Source: Gambelia wislizenii (taxonomy: Eukaryota; Chordata; Lepidosauria; Squamata; Crotaphytidae). From it: a stretch of DNA of 64,000 bases. The notes below the pieces were generated by a model. That model did no database searches. It was not told where the DNA came from and was given only the letters and a program-made list of their open reading frames with translations. Positions 24,039 to 35,395 of this stretch are shown piece after piece. The stretch covers positions 3,837,501 through 3,901,500 of the forward strand of contig JAUMIR010000012.1 of assembly GCA_030847615.1 (NCBI GenBank), written 5' to 3'. Every line of letters begins with the position of its first letter. Position 1 is the stretch's first letter. Position numbers and translations under genes: made by a program.

Positions 24039-24554
24039 TATATATTCATGGAAGGACAACTCTGAAGGTTGAGGTAGGAGAAGAAAATACGATGGAAGCC
24101 CATCCAAAGGCATTTTAAAAGCTCACTGTGATAGGAAGGGCTCATTCCTCTAAAAGGGAAAGGAAGAGAGGGGTGGTGAGGCTAAAATCTTCAATATCAG
24201 TTATGCTTGCCAGCAGCAGGGGTCAAGCTCCAATGAGCAAAGGCAACAAGAAACAGCCAAGGCTGCATAGAACTCTTCCCTTCTGATAAGCCAAATGCTG
24301 AGCCCAGGGAAGCCAAGCTCTGGGAACAGAAGAAACCTATGTAACCTTGAGCAAAATGCACATCATGTCACTCACTGGTTCTGGACAACTGATTCTGGTT
24401 GCAGAGAGGAGCTGCGTGAAGGTCACTGAAAAGCTGCTCCAAACTGCCAATGATTCAGTGACTCTTCTGGCTTTTGAAACTTCAGCAGGCTATGGCCACT
24501 CACTTTCAAGCATCTCATTGCAGCTGTAAAGGCTAAACGTGTATGTGTACATGC

Positions 24555-24615
24555 TTGTTACTGTTGTGTGCCTTTAACGTGTTTCTGACGTATGGCAACC
24601 CTAGGTGAACCCATC
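24555..24615 (-). mobile_element. SINE 3'-tail fragment
   Basis: Contains TGTTGTGTGCCTTTAACGTG and ACGTATGGCAACCCTAGGTG, the reverse of the SINE tail (GGTTGCCATACGTCAGAAAC). Confidence 0.6.
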
Positions 24616-25004
24616 ACATGTACACACACTTAAATGGGAGCAAAAATCTTCAGAAAAATGAATTATGACTCAGTAGTACACAGTGCTCATGAGCTGATCT
24701 GCTAGTGAAATCATGGGGCAAATGTAGAAGCATGGAAATGATTCCCACAACTTTCATAAATATACTTCCACATTCTGTTTCAGTCCTCCCTGTGGACACT
24801 ACTCAAGATTTAAGGGTACCTCTAGACCGCGCTTAGGACAGGAATCCTAAACATCAAACCTGCTGATCTGGTACCCACAATCATAGTAGAGGCCACATTT
24901 CTTCTGCATTAATTTTACGGGTAGTTTAATTCTATTGTAACAATAACTTTTAACAATACAGTATGTTTTTACCTATTTGTCTTTTTACCTATTGATGATG
25001 ATGA

Positions 25005-25375
25005 CAGATAATTTCTCAACCAGTAGATCTTAGCTAGCAAGTCCAAGAAGCATGGATGAGCATATACAGAAGGGTCCTCTTAACAGAGAAATCCAATCAT
25101 CTTCTGGTATCTAAATGGAACATCTTCATTATCATGATCTGGATGAGCAGATCTGAAGTAGTTCCAGAAGTTTAAAGAAACATATACAGAAGACTGCTGC
25201 TAACAAAGGAACTCAGTCAGCTTCTGGTACATAAACAGAATGGGCATCCCAATCATTATCCCCATCAACATCTGCATTTGGACTGGCAGATCTAAACTAG
25301 TCCAGTAAACTTGGATGGGCATGTATGAAAGAGTGCTGCTGACATGGGAGGCCAGTCCTCTTTTGGTACCTCCTG
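25005..25375 (+). repeat. Diverged three-copy tandem repeat, unit ~125-140 bp
   Basis: AGATCT recurs at 25025, 25149 and 25288, each followed by AAGCATGGATGAGCATATAC-, AAAGAAACATATACAGAAGA- or GATGGGCATGTATGAAAGAG-like sequence and then CATCTTCTGGTATC, CAGCTTCTGGTACA or CTCTTTTGGTACCT. Units are perhaps 70-75% alike by eye. No open frame spans it. Confidence 0.65.
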
Positions 25376-26054
25376 CTTTCCCTATCCCAGCCTCAATCCA
25401 CCCTGGCCCTCGATCTTCAGGTTACTGAAACACCCAGTGTATCTGAGGGTAAACATTTGCTACTAAGGTCACAATTCCAAATAAGTGTTGAAAAACCTAC
25501 AACTAGAAAGTGACGATGAGTCAAGATCTCTATATGGGGAAAACACAAACGGTTGAGGGGTCCCTGATGATGAAGGCACCTGAGAAAAAAAGGTGGCTTT
25601 AATCAAACACTGCTAAGCTGCACATCCTGCACCACCCTCAAAAGCATCCTTTTTTTAAGTGTTGAGGGACAAAAAAGGGAAGGTTTCTAGGAATAGATGG
25701 CCAGTAATTTCATTGGCACTTTAATGAAATGCGTGCAAATACGTATTCATACTCATGTTACTGGACTATATTTTGTTGAATTATATTTTCTTCTACCCAA
25801 CCAGAGGACTTGGTTGATGGTTGGCATGGATATGCCATAAATCAATATAACAAATAGTTCTGTGCAGTGTTCAGCTTGCCAACACTTTGATCCAGCTTTT
25901 TACACCAAACACGAAAAGTTTAAATTCTTTTGTGAATTGTGTCCTTCCCACAGAAAACAAGGGTTACAGAAAAATCTGTGCCATTATCCAGCAGAGGGAG
26001 CTCAAACACTACTGAGCTGCAAGGGATGCCAAACACACTGGATGTTATATGCCC

Positions 26055-26135
26055 CAAACATTTTGGACTTTATCTCCCATAATCCTTCATTTCTCACCAT
26101 GCTGGAAGGGAAGAATGGAAGCTGAAGTCCAAACC
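26055..26135. repeat. Possible hAT-like fragment
   Basis: GGACTTTATCTCCCATAATC faces CATGCTGGAAGGGAAGAATGG then AAGCTGAAGTCCAAACCATC, the same paired motif arrangement as other hAT-like short elements here. Confidence 0.4.
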
Positions 26136-27755
26136 ATCTTAAAAGCTACCTTCTGCTCATTCCTCCACTCGACTCTCTTCCAGGAACAGCTCCTATTTCA
26201 TTTTTACCAACCAGGGCCCTTAAATCTTTAAGCAGCTGGTATTTTTTAAAGAAAACTAGGATTTGCTACCTGTAGATGACTTTAGCTCCACTGCACCTAT
26301 GTAACAGGCAGTAAACCTATTACCATATTTTGGAATATGTACACACTGCATACTGGTTTCAAACCAGTTTAAAAACACAAATCTCTTTCGAACACACCTA
26401 GGAAGCATAGGATTTTAAACCAGACTGAAACTTGTTTTTGGTATAGATGTACAAAACCAGTTTGCAATTTGTACTTCAAACAAAAATCCATTGTTATTTT
26501 ATAGCATGGAATTCCTGGCCAGCTGCTTTCATTGCAAAGGAGGACCATGTACCTGTCATCACCAGCTGAAGCTCTGAATCTCAACATCATCATGGAAGGT
26601 GTGTCACTGGTAACCTTACAGATTGCTTTTCAGAGCAAGTTTCTAGCCCTCATGAGGGCAGAGAGGAAAATGTGAAAAAGAACTGCTGCTTGGCAGGAAT
26701 AAGGAGGCAACTCGGAAGAGGAAGATATTGCTGGTCTTGGTTCAGAGGGTAAAGGAAAGGAACAAGTACTCCATCTGGGAGTGCACCTGATTTTCTTTCC
26801 CTTTCACAGCTGAGGCCAGGTACATCTTACTCCTCTGAGCTGCTTCCCCCTCCACACCAGTAAGCACCATTCTGGGCTTGACAGCTGCTGGGATAATGGG
26901 AGGGCATGGACTTGCATTGGGGGGGCATTATGCTGTACCCACTTGACCTAGGATAATGGCTCATCTCCATGCAAGGAATCTTAGAGTGAAGGGAAGAGAA
27001 CCACAGCAGGCAGAATGTATTTTTCTGGCCACTGGAAAAGCCCTTCTTTGCAACTTGGGATAGTGGATGGGGGGTGGGTTGGTGGAGGTTTGATGTTAAC
27101 TGAGGAAAGAAGTGGGCTCTCATGCACACCCTGGAGATCAGGCATAAATACAAGAGGAGTTGGTGAGGTGACAGCGGGGATTGAACTCATCCAGGTGCAA
27201 ACACAGCCAGACGCCAGGTAAGCATTCATCCGGCTCCAAAAACTGACAAGAGAATCACAGGTGGGAAAAGAATGTTAATTTAAAAATAACAAGCAAAGCA
27301 CAGTAAGGGAAAAAAAAACAGACAAGCAGCTCAAAGCCAAGCAAAGAGGTGGAGGAAGCAAGCAAGAAAGCTGGGAAATGTTAAAGTCACTGGTGCAAAC
27401 GGCTTAACGAAATTTTGAGAGGAAGGTTCTCTCCAAACCCACCCGGATATTAAGACACTCATTTGCCTGGGGAGAGGGGACAGCAAGATGGACCAAATCA
27501 ACAGCTGTTAACAACCCTGGACCTCCAGTACCTATAACAATGTGCGTGGGCGAGGGCATTGCCTTCCTATTCCACTACAAATGGCTGACTGCTGATGGCA
27601 AAAGGATCCTGGATAAAGAGCCACAGGGAGTGGAGGGTGGGTCCAGAGGCCAGGATGGGCGCAGGATCAGAGGGAAGGACTTCCAGATGCTTGTGATGGG
27701 ACTCAGAATGTCATCAGCACAACACACCCCACTCCTCTCTTTGCCGATCCTACAG

Positions 27756-28068
27756 CAGGGGTGGGCAACCTGCAGCCATGGGGCTTCACATACCCCCCCC
27801 ACAAAGCTACTTGTGAGGCCCTCCATACGTCAAGACTCCCTAGATTGATTTTTTTTCTGGCCAAGAAAAAGATGAATGACCTCTCCTGGAAGTTCCCTGG
27901 AGCAGTGATTTGCCTTTTAAATAAATTGCACAAGGCCCCAAACTATTTTAGCATTAAATATATATACATTCCCCCCGCCAAAGCCAGATGTTTGCTTGTC
28001 TAGCATTTTACACTGTCTGTAGAGGGGTGTGGGCTAGAAACGTGGCCTACCGTAGTTGCCCACCCCAG
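27756..28068. mobile_element. hAT-like non-autonomous element with TIRs and 8-bp TSD
   Basis: Left end CAGGGGTGGGCAAC, right end GTTGCCCACCCCAG, inverted over 13 of 14 bases. Flanks are TCCTACAG (27748-27755) and TATTACAG (28069-28076), 6 of 8 identical, as expected for a decayed 8-bp hAT duplication. It has no transposase frame. Confidence 0.75.
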
Positions 28069-30562
28069 TATTACAGTAATGGCCTCCTCCGCTGCCTTTG
28101 CATGCTCTCATTCTGGCAGGTGCTTCCCTTTTGTCTCTGTCACTGGCTGATGCTAACAGGGCAGGCAAAATGTACGACGTGATGCAGTCACATCGCAGGG
28201 TAGATGTTCTCCCATTGTTAGGGGACTGATGCAGCCAGGAAGCAATATTTCTGGAAGCATCCTCTGTGGCACATGTTAACACACAGCCACATGTTTGGAA
28301 CTTAAGAGATCCCTCTTACTCAGAGGAAGGAAAGCAAAGTAAGATTTCACTTTTTCTGTGCCTTCTCCAAGCTGGCAGTGCTTTCATTCTTTTTTTCCAG
28401 TAGTACAGAAACATGGATCACTTTGACCACAGAGTCCAATTTCATCATGTCTCATGGTTGTTAAGTACCTTCCTGCTTTTTAAGAAATGATTTTCCAAGG
28501 TGGAAAATTTTCAGCTGACAAACCAGCCTCTGGAGAGCATCTAGGAACATGACCTGCCAGTTATTTCAGGCTCCATTGAAACCTGCACCTTCTCCACACT
28601 TTCCTGAAAGACCTGGAAAGAAATACACAAGGCCTCTCAACTGAGTGGGATCCCCTGATACATGGCACAAAAGTGGTCATCCTGAAAAATCTACCTCTCA
28701 TCTCTTTTCAAAACAAGTTTCTAGGTCTTGTGGTTGCAAATCTACAGGGCCATGAGCTCCTGATGTTTCATAAGGCAGGACAAACACTTGGCCAACTAGG
28801 GGCAGGATTTGAATGCTCAGCACCACATCTGGCTTCCTCTGCCACTTGACACTATATTAACTGTCATCCAGTATCTGTGCCCTTCCCTCCCTCCCCATGT
28901 TTCAGTTGTTCTTCAGAATTGATGTCACAGATTTTTGTTACACGGCCATGTAACAAAAATCCAAGGAAGTTAGGACATTTGGGGATGCAATTTAATAACA
29001 CCCACTTTTGGGAAAAATTGGCCCCTGAGATAAAACCTCTGGCCTACTTGTTTTTGTTCCTATTGACCACACATACAAATCCGCTCGGGTAGGTTGTATG
29101 CAAAAGGTCTAGATTAAAGAAATGGAACACAACTGATTCAAAGTGTGCCTGTGGTATGCTCTGCAACCATTTCTTAACAGATAGAACTGAACTGTGTCAA
29201 CCAGTCTGACCAAGAGCATCGCTTCCTCTCTGAGTCAGGAATCTGTAGATCTGCAGACTATTGCCCTTTCTGAAGAGCCCCTGGACAAATGGTTGCTGGA
29301 GGCTTCCTTGAAAAGGAGGGCAGTGGATCTACTTTGAGTTTTAATCTGAATTTTGAAAGAGCTTCCTGAGGTGCTGAACCTATGAGAGGGGGGTGGCACC
29401 CTGGACTATTCCTTTGAAGTTCAGATTAAAAATGGCCCACCATCCCACTGACTTGGAACCCCCCCCCATCCACCTCCACAGCCACTAGAGTGTGCATTCC
29501 CTATGCAATAAAGAGTTCCTTAGCTCTAGAAACTCCATCCACTAATTTGACTTCTCCCACTAAAGCTGCCCATTGGCTGCTTCAGACTATAAAGGCTTCC
29601 AGGAAATCGCTTGGACAACCACAACAGTTTCCACCGTGTCTGGCTACATGACTTTTGGCTTGCAATTCTTGGCTCCTGGCTCTTGTAGCATCATTAGCCA
29701 TGACTCAGCACAACCACTCGCCTCTTCATTGCCATCACCATAGAGTTTTTAGAGTTCCACACAGCTGCTAATCTTCCACTCCCACCTTCAACATTATCTC
29801 TCATCCATGACTTTTGCACAACAGGGTGAAAGCGCAGGGCTGTGGGATAGGCCATCCTGTCCATTTTCTGGGTCCCTTTCACATCACACAATTATACCAC
29901 TATAATTCCACTTGAACAGCCGCAGCATCCTTTGGAATCCAGGGATTTGCAGTTTCTGGAGGGCTACTTAGAATTTTCAGACAAGGAGTCCTAGTGTCCC
30001 ACCAAAGTATATATCTCAAGGTGGCACAGAATGCAACCCATGCCAGTTAAAGTGGAATCATACTGCTGTAACTGTCTAATGTGAACGTTCCCTTACAGTC
30101 CAACACTGCATTGTAGGGCTTTTCCCTGGGATTATTCTGGGATTGCATTTAGTGTCCCCCAGCCAAACATGCAGAAAGTTCTTTGGGGAGTACTGGAAGC
30201 AAATAAGTATACCAATAAAATAAAGCCACTCAGCCACTGCATGCTAGAGTGAACATGTCTCTAAGAACTCAAGGGTGAACAAAAAGAGTTGACAGTTTCC
30301 TCCCTTCGCTTCCCCCTCCCCTCTATACAGGCCTCATCATGCCAAAAGAGAGAGAAGGAGGAAGGGAGGAGAAAGATTCTGAAAGGCAAGTTCCGACGAT
30401 CATTTGTGAGGCTTCTGGAATGTCATCCCCAAATACTCATACACACATATACTGTACACACAAAGGACTGGAGGTTTGCAAGACACAACGGGCACTTAAG
30501 CCACCAAGCCCCATCTGCAGACAATATGGTGGGGCTCTTACATCAGCAGGGCTATTGCAGAG

Positions 30563-30793
30563 TCAAACAGAGATTCCACCTCAACATTAGGAGGAACTTT
30601 CTGACAGTAAGAGCTGTTCGGCAGTGGAACACACTCCCTCGGAGCCTGGTGGGGTCTCCTTCCTTGGAGGTCTTTAAACAGAGGCTGGATGGCCATCTGT
30701 CGGGGATGCTTTGATCAAGATTTCCTGCATGGCAGGGGGTTGGACTGGATGGCCCTCGTGGTCTCTTCCAACTCTACAATTCTATGATTGTAT
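30563..30793 (+). mobile_element. CR1 3' fragment
   Basis: Begins at AACAGAGATTCCACCTCAAC in ORF2, keeps the frame to DGHLSGML, and ends ATTCTATGATTGTATG. Confidence 0.9.
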
Positions 30794-31082
30794 GTTGCAC
30801 CCATGCCAAGTTATTGCACAGCTCACCCCACTTTTCCAAATGGTGTCTCCTTCCTAGGGCAGAGCCTATAAACTAGCAGTGGTGTCCCACCTGTGCCCCC
30901 AGGTGTTTTGAACTACAGCTCCCAGAATTCCTGACCATTCTCTCTCTTAGCTCATTCAGCTGGACAGTATCATAGACTAGACTCAACAGCCCCCGCCATA
31001 CAGGTTGGAGAAAGTGAGTCAAAGAGTGAGTGGTGTACAGCATTTGAACCCAATCTCGCCAAGACTACAATATGGAGTAAAC

Positions 31083-31220
31083 CAGCAGTGGGACCTGTGA
31101 TGGGCTCCCCAGGAACTGTTGAGCTGAAGCTCCCAGCAGACCTAGCCTGAACAGCCAAGGGAGAGAATGCTGGGAGATGCAGTCCAGCAACATCTGGGGA
31201 ACCCCACAATTCCCACCCCT
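31083..31220. mobile_element. hAT-like short element
   Basis: Left part AGCAGTGGGACCTGTGATGG, inner inverted motifs CTGAAGCTCCCAGCA and TGCTGGGAGATGCAGTCCAG, right end CAATTCCCACCCCT. Same family shape as the copy at 53293. Confidence 0.55.
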
Positions 31221-31863
31221 AGGGTAGGCCTCGGATACTTTTTAGAGGCTTTCTCTGGGCATCATCAAGCTTTGTTTCAAAATTATCAGGACTAGAAGCT
31301 TACTTTTTTCTTTCTTTTCAGCAACTGGGCTTTTTTTTTCAGACTCCAGACCACTGGCCAGAGAATGACCTCTCAAAAATACAGAAGCAATTTTGCACAG
31401 AGCTGTACTATACCCTTTGCTAAGACCTGCAGCAACTGCTGGCTTCCAAGTCTGTGGCTTGGCTCTGGATTTTAAAGCAGCTAGCCAAGGTCCTGAACTC
31501 TATGACCCTGGACCCTGTCACCCATTAGGTTCAGGACTAATGGATAGTTGTTTAACTTCTGACTAAAACTGGGAACAAAATTGCCCACTGCCATGGCAGA
31601 CCTCAGTCACTATTGGCCAATCTTCAAAGTACCTTTTAAGGCTGAAACACTGCTGGATTGCTAAGGATTATTTCCACGGAAGAAGAAAAGTGAGATGAAC
31701 TTTGTTGTTTGCCTAACCCACCCTGCGAAAACAGCTTTTGTGGCACTGACCAGGATCAATTCAGAAAATAAGAAGTCATTCGCCCCCCCCCCAACTCCCC
31801 AAGAGCCCATAGGTTCCCTTGAAATGAGAAAGCAGCCAGAGAAGGGCCGTCCCGTTCCCTTAC

Positions 31864-32395
31864 CTCCTTTCGTTGCCGAAGAGGCGCGCCACTTCCTCCC
31901 TTCCAGGGCTGCGGGCTCGGGACCTCCGCTCGAGCCGTTTCCGCTCCACTTGGAAGGCCTCCCGGTTACTGATCCGAATGGCTTTGGGGATGTCGGCCAG
32001 GGTGGCGTACTGCCGGCTGGCTTTAAAGGCCAGGGGGCGGCCCGGGCACTCTGCTCCCCTCGCCCCGTCTCTGCCAGCAGAGTCCTTGCGTGCGGAGGAG
32101 GGGCGACCACTGCCGCTGCTTCTCGCGTCCAGGGCATTCAGAGAGAAGCTGTACACCATCCGGCTGCCCGGACGAGGACCTGGGGAAGGAAAGGGGTCAC
32201 TCTGCTCCTGGGAGGGCGATCTGGGGTCACCGTACCTGTTGCTGGGCGTACTGGGGCTGGGAGGGGACGGCGGGGTTGGCAGCTGCTGCTCTTCTGGCTT
32301 AACCTCCTGCTTGGTCTTCTCCAAGGAGAAGTAGCCGCTCTCAACACGCGTCTTCCGCCCACAGTCGTTGCGGTCACTATTCATGGCACTCTCAT
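31864..32395 (-). CDS. MPRIP: MPRIP internal exon, long form with two possible donors
   Basis: A GC-rich 532-bp exon, acceptor TCCTAG/ATGAG, outer donor AGGAG/GTAAGG. The first part (ESAMNSDRNDCGRK, VESGYFSLEKTK, then PPSPPSPSTPSN) is typical MPRIP linker. An inner donor, CAACAG/GTACGG with the exon ending at 32236, gives a 160-bp version in the same phase. The 372-bp extension encodes 124 residues: a Pro/Ser/Arg-rich part, then a more ordered-looking basic segment containing QYATLADIPKAIRIS and REEVARLFGNERR. Use of the inner donor recreates the canonical mammalian junction (...STPSN-RRSQVIEK...). The outer donor would give a long isoform; a similar segment may exist in long mammalian isoforms, but I cannot check this. 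The opposite strand carries a 234-codon open frame here that I regard as an antisense shadow. Confidence 0.9.
32236..32236 (-). promoter_or_regulatory. MPRIP: Alternative in-phase 5' splice site of MPRIP
   Basis: The minus strand reads AACAG/GTACGG with the last exonic base at 32236. Exon length becomes 160 bp instead of 532; both equal 1 modulo 3, so both join to the 18161 exon in the same frame. Splicing here gives ...STPSN-RRSQVIEK..., the junction I remember from the mammalian ~1025-residue protein. Confidence 0.75.
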
Positions 32396-32452
32396 CTAGG
32401 AGACACCGGGAGATCTGAGGTTACCCAACTGGACTCAGATTCCAGGTGCTAT

Positions 32453-32595
32453 GAAACTCACAGGATCTTAAGAGGCCACAAAGGGGCCACAAAGGCCATC
32501 TACTCCAACCTCATGCCATGCAGGAAAACACAACTACACTACTCCTGAAAAATGTCAACCCAACCTCTGTTTAAAGGTCTCCAAAGGTGGAACTC
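32453..32595 (-). mobile_element. Diverged CR1 3' fragment
   Basis: Minus-oriented: GGCCACAAAGGCCATCTACT, CCAACCTCATGCCATGCAGG, then CAACCTCTGTTTAAAGGTCT. It lacks the octamers and is more diverged than the other CR1 copies. Confidence 0.7.
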
Positions 32596-33246
32596 TTTAA
32601 TTGCTTCTATCCTTTTTCTAGTGGCCCGTGGCAAATGGCAACTAACGTAACGCCAGCTACCAACCAAATGCAGGACAGAAAAATCCAAGCCGAAAGGACA
32701 ACGGCAAAAGGGTAGCATCCAATTCCAGAGAGAGGGCAGGCATAATTAAAAATGAACAACCTTTTTTCAAACCATCCAGATAGAATAATGGAACATATTA
32801 TCCCATGGCTTAAAGCTAGCAATGGCAAAATCAGGCGGAACATATTTGGGAAGGTTGTTTCATAAATAGGGTACCTGTAGAGAGAAGGGCTTTCCCAGAT
32901 CACCGCCTGCCTTTCAACTGTGAGAGGCTCAGGGGCCACATTCACCCCCTAGGGGAACTTGGGGGGCATAAACACTCACTGCAAAACCCTACTTCCCAAA
33001 TTATTTGCCCCTAAGACCCTCAAGGGGTTGTGTGGGGCATTTTCACCATATTTAAAAAAAACCCCAGGCTATTTTAGGCTTGGGAGAAGCCCCTTTTTGA
33101 AAAGAAGTGATGGGAAGTCACCTCTGGTTTACACAAAGGCCTTTTCTGGGCTTAAAATGGTCTAGGGCTCTCCCAAAATGTGATGAAAACTCCCCTTCAT
33201 AGTCTCTAGATGACATTTAGGGGCAAAGATAATTGTTTTCAAGATA

Positions 33247-33282
33247 GATAGATTTATTTATTTATTTATTTATTTATTTATT
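33247..33282 (+). repeat. (ATTT)n microsatellite
   Basis: About nine ATTT/TTTA units, followed by an A-rich stretch. Confidence 0.9.
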
Positions 33283-34680
33283 GCAAAATAAAAATAAAAA
33301 TTGACTCCTAGGATGCCCTGAGGGCCATAAAAATGGCCTCAGGGCCCTATATGTTGACTGTAGGTTGCCCTTTGCCCACCCTTGCTCTAGGGGGTGTGGG
33401 GAGCATTTTGGTCCTGTCCCCCCGCCCCCTATTTTAGGCCCAGGAGAGACCTTTTTCAACCAAAAGGAAGTGACCCAGAAGTTAAATTGACCAATGGACA
33501 AAGCCTTCTCAGAAGCCGTGAGCCAGGCCTGTGCAGAAGATCTGAGATTACCCAAGAGGCACGTCTGATGTCAATGTAGCAGAGCTGGGAAATAATTTGT
33601 TAAGTATTTGAGTAATGATTCAAAGTACTCTGTGTACTGAGTCGTTTCAAATGGTTTTTCAGGGAATCAAAATTGCTTAATATGGTTTAATGTTTTAACA
33701 TTAATCCATTCATTTTCTTTAACAATTTAATGTTAATCCGCCTGGGTTGAGAGTAACACATCCGAGATCTGCAAAAGACAACATCCTTTTGGCTCTTTGA
33801 CCTATGTGAGCATCATTCAGAGGAGAAAGAGGCTTGGCTGGCACTGTTCTGGCGTTGTGGGGGGTCTCCCCTCCCCTGTTCAGCCTGGCTTGAGCCCAAA
33901 AGATAATTTGGGGTTTCAAAGTTTTGCATCATGCCTTTCCTTGCAATGTACACATTGGGCTTCACTTTAATTTAGTTTGTTTCCAAACCACTGTTTGGAA
34001 ATTTGACTGCAGCCGGTGATGGAGATACCATAACTGTGATTTTTTTTGTATCTGGCCCACTAGAAGCAGCCTTGGATGATGCCACAGGAATGCTCATCTT
34101 GGAACTGATATTAATTTCAAGATTTAGGACAATGCCAGGGTAGTGGCTCCCCTCTCCTGCTCCTCTCCTGTATTTGCTACTTGCAAGGACTCTTGTTTTG
34201 TCTGCAGTGCTCTCCTCAAAAGAAGGAAAAACCATGGCCCAACCCTGAAGCTTCCTCTTCTACCCAGAAGAGGGTAGACATTTCCTTCAAAGGCTTTTGT
34301 GATTTGATAACTGCATTTTATCGCCTTCAGGCCTATTGAAAGGAGCCATGGGCTACCAACAAGAAAAACAACCTGCCTGGATTCATCAAAAGACAAGGTT
34401 TACATGGAGGTGCTTATGCTGGGACAGATACCTCCTGAGCGAAGGGGCTGGGGGCAAAGAGGAAAACAGCATTTTCTCTGCCTTGCAAAACTTGCAAGAA
34501 AAAGACAACTCCTCTTGGTTCCTTTCACTCCTCCCTTTCTAGGTATATCCAAGAGGGAAAACTCATCATCCTGAATGGGAAACCAAGGCCCAAATAGACA
34601 CTGGCAGACTAATCAGAAGAGATGAAAAAGGCAAACAGTTGGGAGGTTGGTGAATGAGACAGGAACACACTTTTTGGGTC

Positions 34681-34911
34681 TTGGCTAAATACTCTCAAGG
34701 CACCAAATCCCAACGGATCTTGGAAGCTAAGCAGGGTCAGTCCTGGTTAATACTTGGATGGGATACCACCAACAAACACCAGGTGCTATAGGCTACATTT
34801 CAGAAGAAGGAACTGGCAAAACCATCTCTGAGTATTCCTTCCCTATGAAAACCCTGTGAAACAAATGGGGTCACCATAAGTCGACAGGCAACTTCAAGGC
34901 ACCCATACACA
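34681..34911 (+). mobile_element. 5S rRNA-derived SINE with Sauria/Bov-B-like tail
   Basis: The head contains ACGGATCTTGGAAGCTAAGC, AGGGTCAGTCCTGGTTAATA, CTTGGATGGGATACC and AGGTGCTATAGGC, corresponding to the second half of 5S rRNA with its internal promoter. The tail AAATGGGGTCACCATAAGTC and AACTTCAAGGCACCCATACA resembles the Bov-B/Sauria SINE 3' end. 5S-headed SINEs of this design are known in lizards. Confidence 0.85.
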
Positions 34912-35017
34912 CAGTCAATGCAGGACTGTTTTAGAGGTAGTGCTAGAAGATGCCAAAGCACAGAACCCTGATGTCAATTGACAGTCTGGGACAAGAGTTT
35001 TGCTCCACCTTGTATGC

Positions 35018-35395
35018 CAGGGGTGGACAAAGTGTGGGCCATGGGCTACATGAGGCCCTTGGATCCCACTTTTGTGGACCCTGAAGCCCCCCAATTTGTT
35101 TTTTTTAAAAAAATTCAGCACAATTTTCAGGGCATTTTTGTTCCAAACAGACAACCAATGCAAAAACCCCACAACAAGAACCCCTAAATATCTCCATTTC
35201 CCTTTGTAGTCATTCTCAAAATGGTGACTGGAAATATGGGGATGTAATTTTGTGTTGCCATTTTGAGAGGGACTGCAGAGGAAAATGGGCTTGCTGTGGA
35301 GAGAGCTGCAGGTCATGGGGGATCAGAGGCCAACTCCTTCTTTAAGGGCAGGGTGGGTAGGTAGGCAGAAGGTAGACCAGGAGTGGCAAATGTTT
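35018..35395. repeat. GGGGTGGACAAAGTGTGGGCC repeat with internal hairpin
   Basis: It starts CAGGGGTGGACAAAGTGTGG and contains the CATTCTCAAAATGGTGACTG / TTGCCATTTTGAGAGGGACT hairpin at 35190-35290. A second CAGGAGTGGCAAATG lies at the end. It looks like a non-autonomous DNA element; boundaries are approximate. Confidence 0.45.

Larger units (their letters stand above)
18162..31863 (-). other. Largest MPRIP intron in the window (13.7 kb)
   Basis: Repeats recognised: an inverted repeat at 21056-21167, SINEs at 22830-23228 and 24555-24615, a LINE end at 23741-24038, a three-unit tandem repeat at 25005-25375, hAT-like elements at 27756-28068 and 31083-31220, and a CR1 at 30563-30793. The stretches 18240-20900, 21400-22800, 25400-27700 and 28080-30500 contain no exon or family I can name. 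Confidence 0.55.

Noticed and set aside
25862..26125. 87-codon Cys/His-rich frame (CSACQHF, CELCPSH, CKGCQTH)
   Set aside because: Looked like a small zinc-binding protein, but its 3' half is a repeat (GGACTTTATCTCCCATAATC) and spacing fits no finger class.
31695..32399. 234-codon plus-strand open frame
   Set aside because: Antisense to the MPRIP exon; its openness follows from GC-rich codons of the real strand.
34690..34800. Possible 5S rRNA gene
   Set aside because: Only the latter part of 5S is present, with mismatches, and it is fused to a SINE tail.
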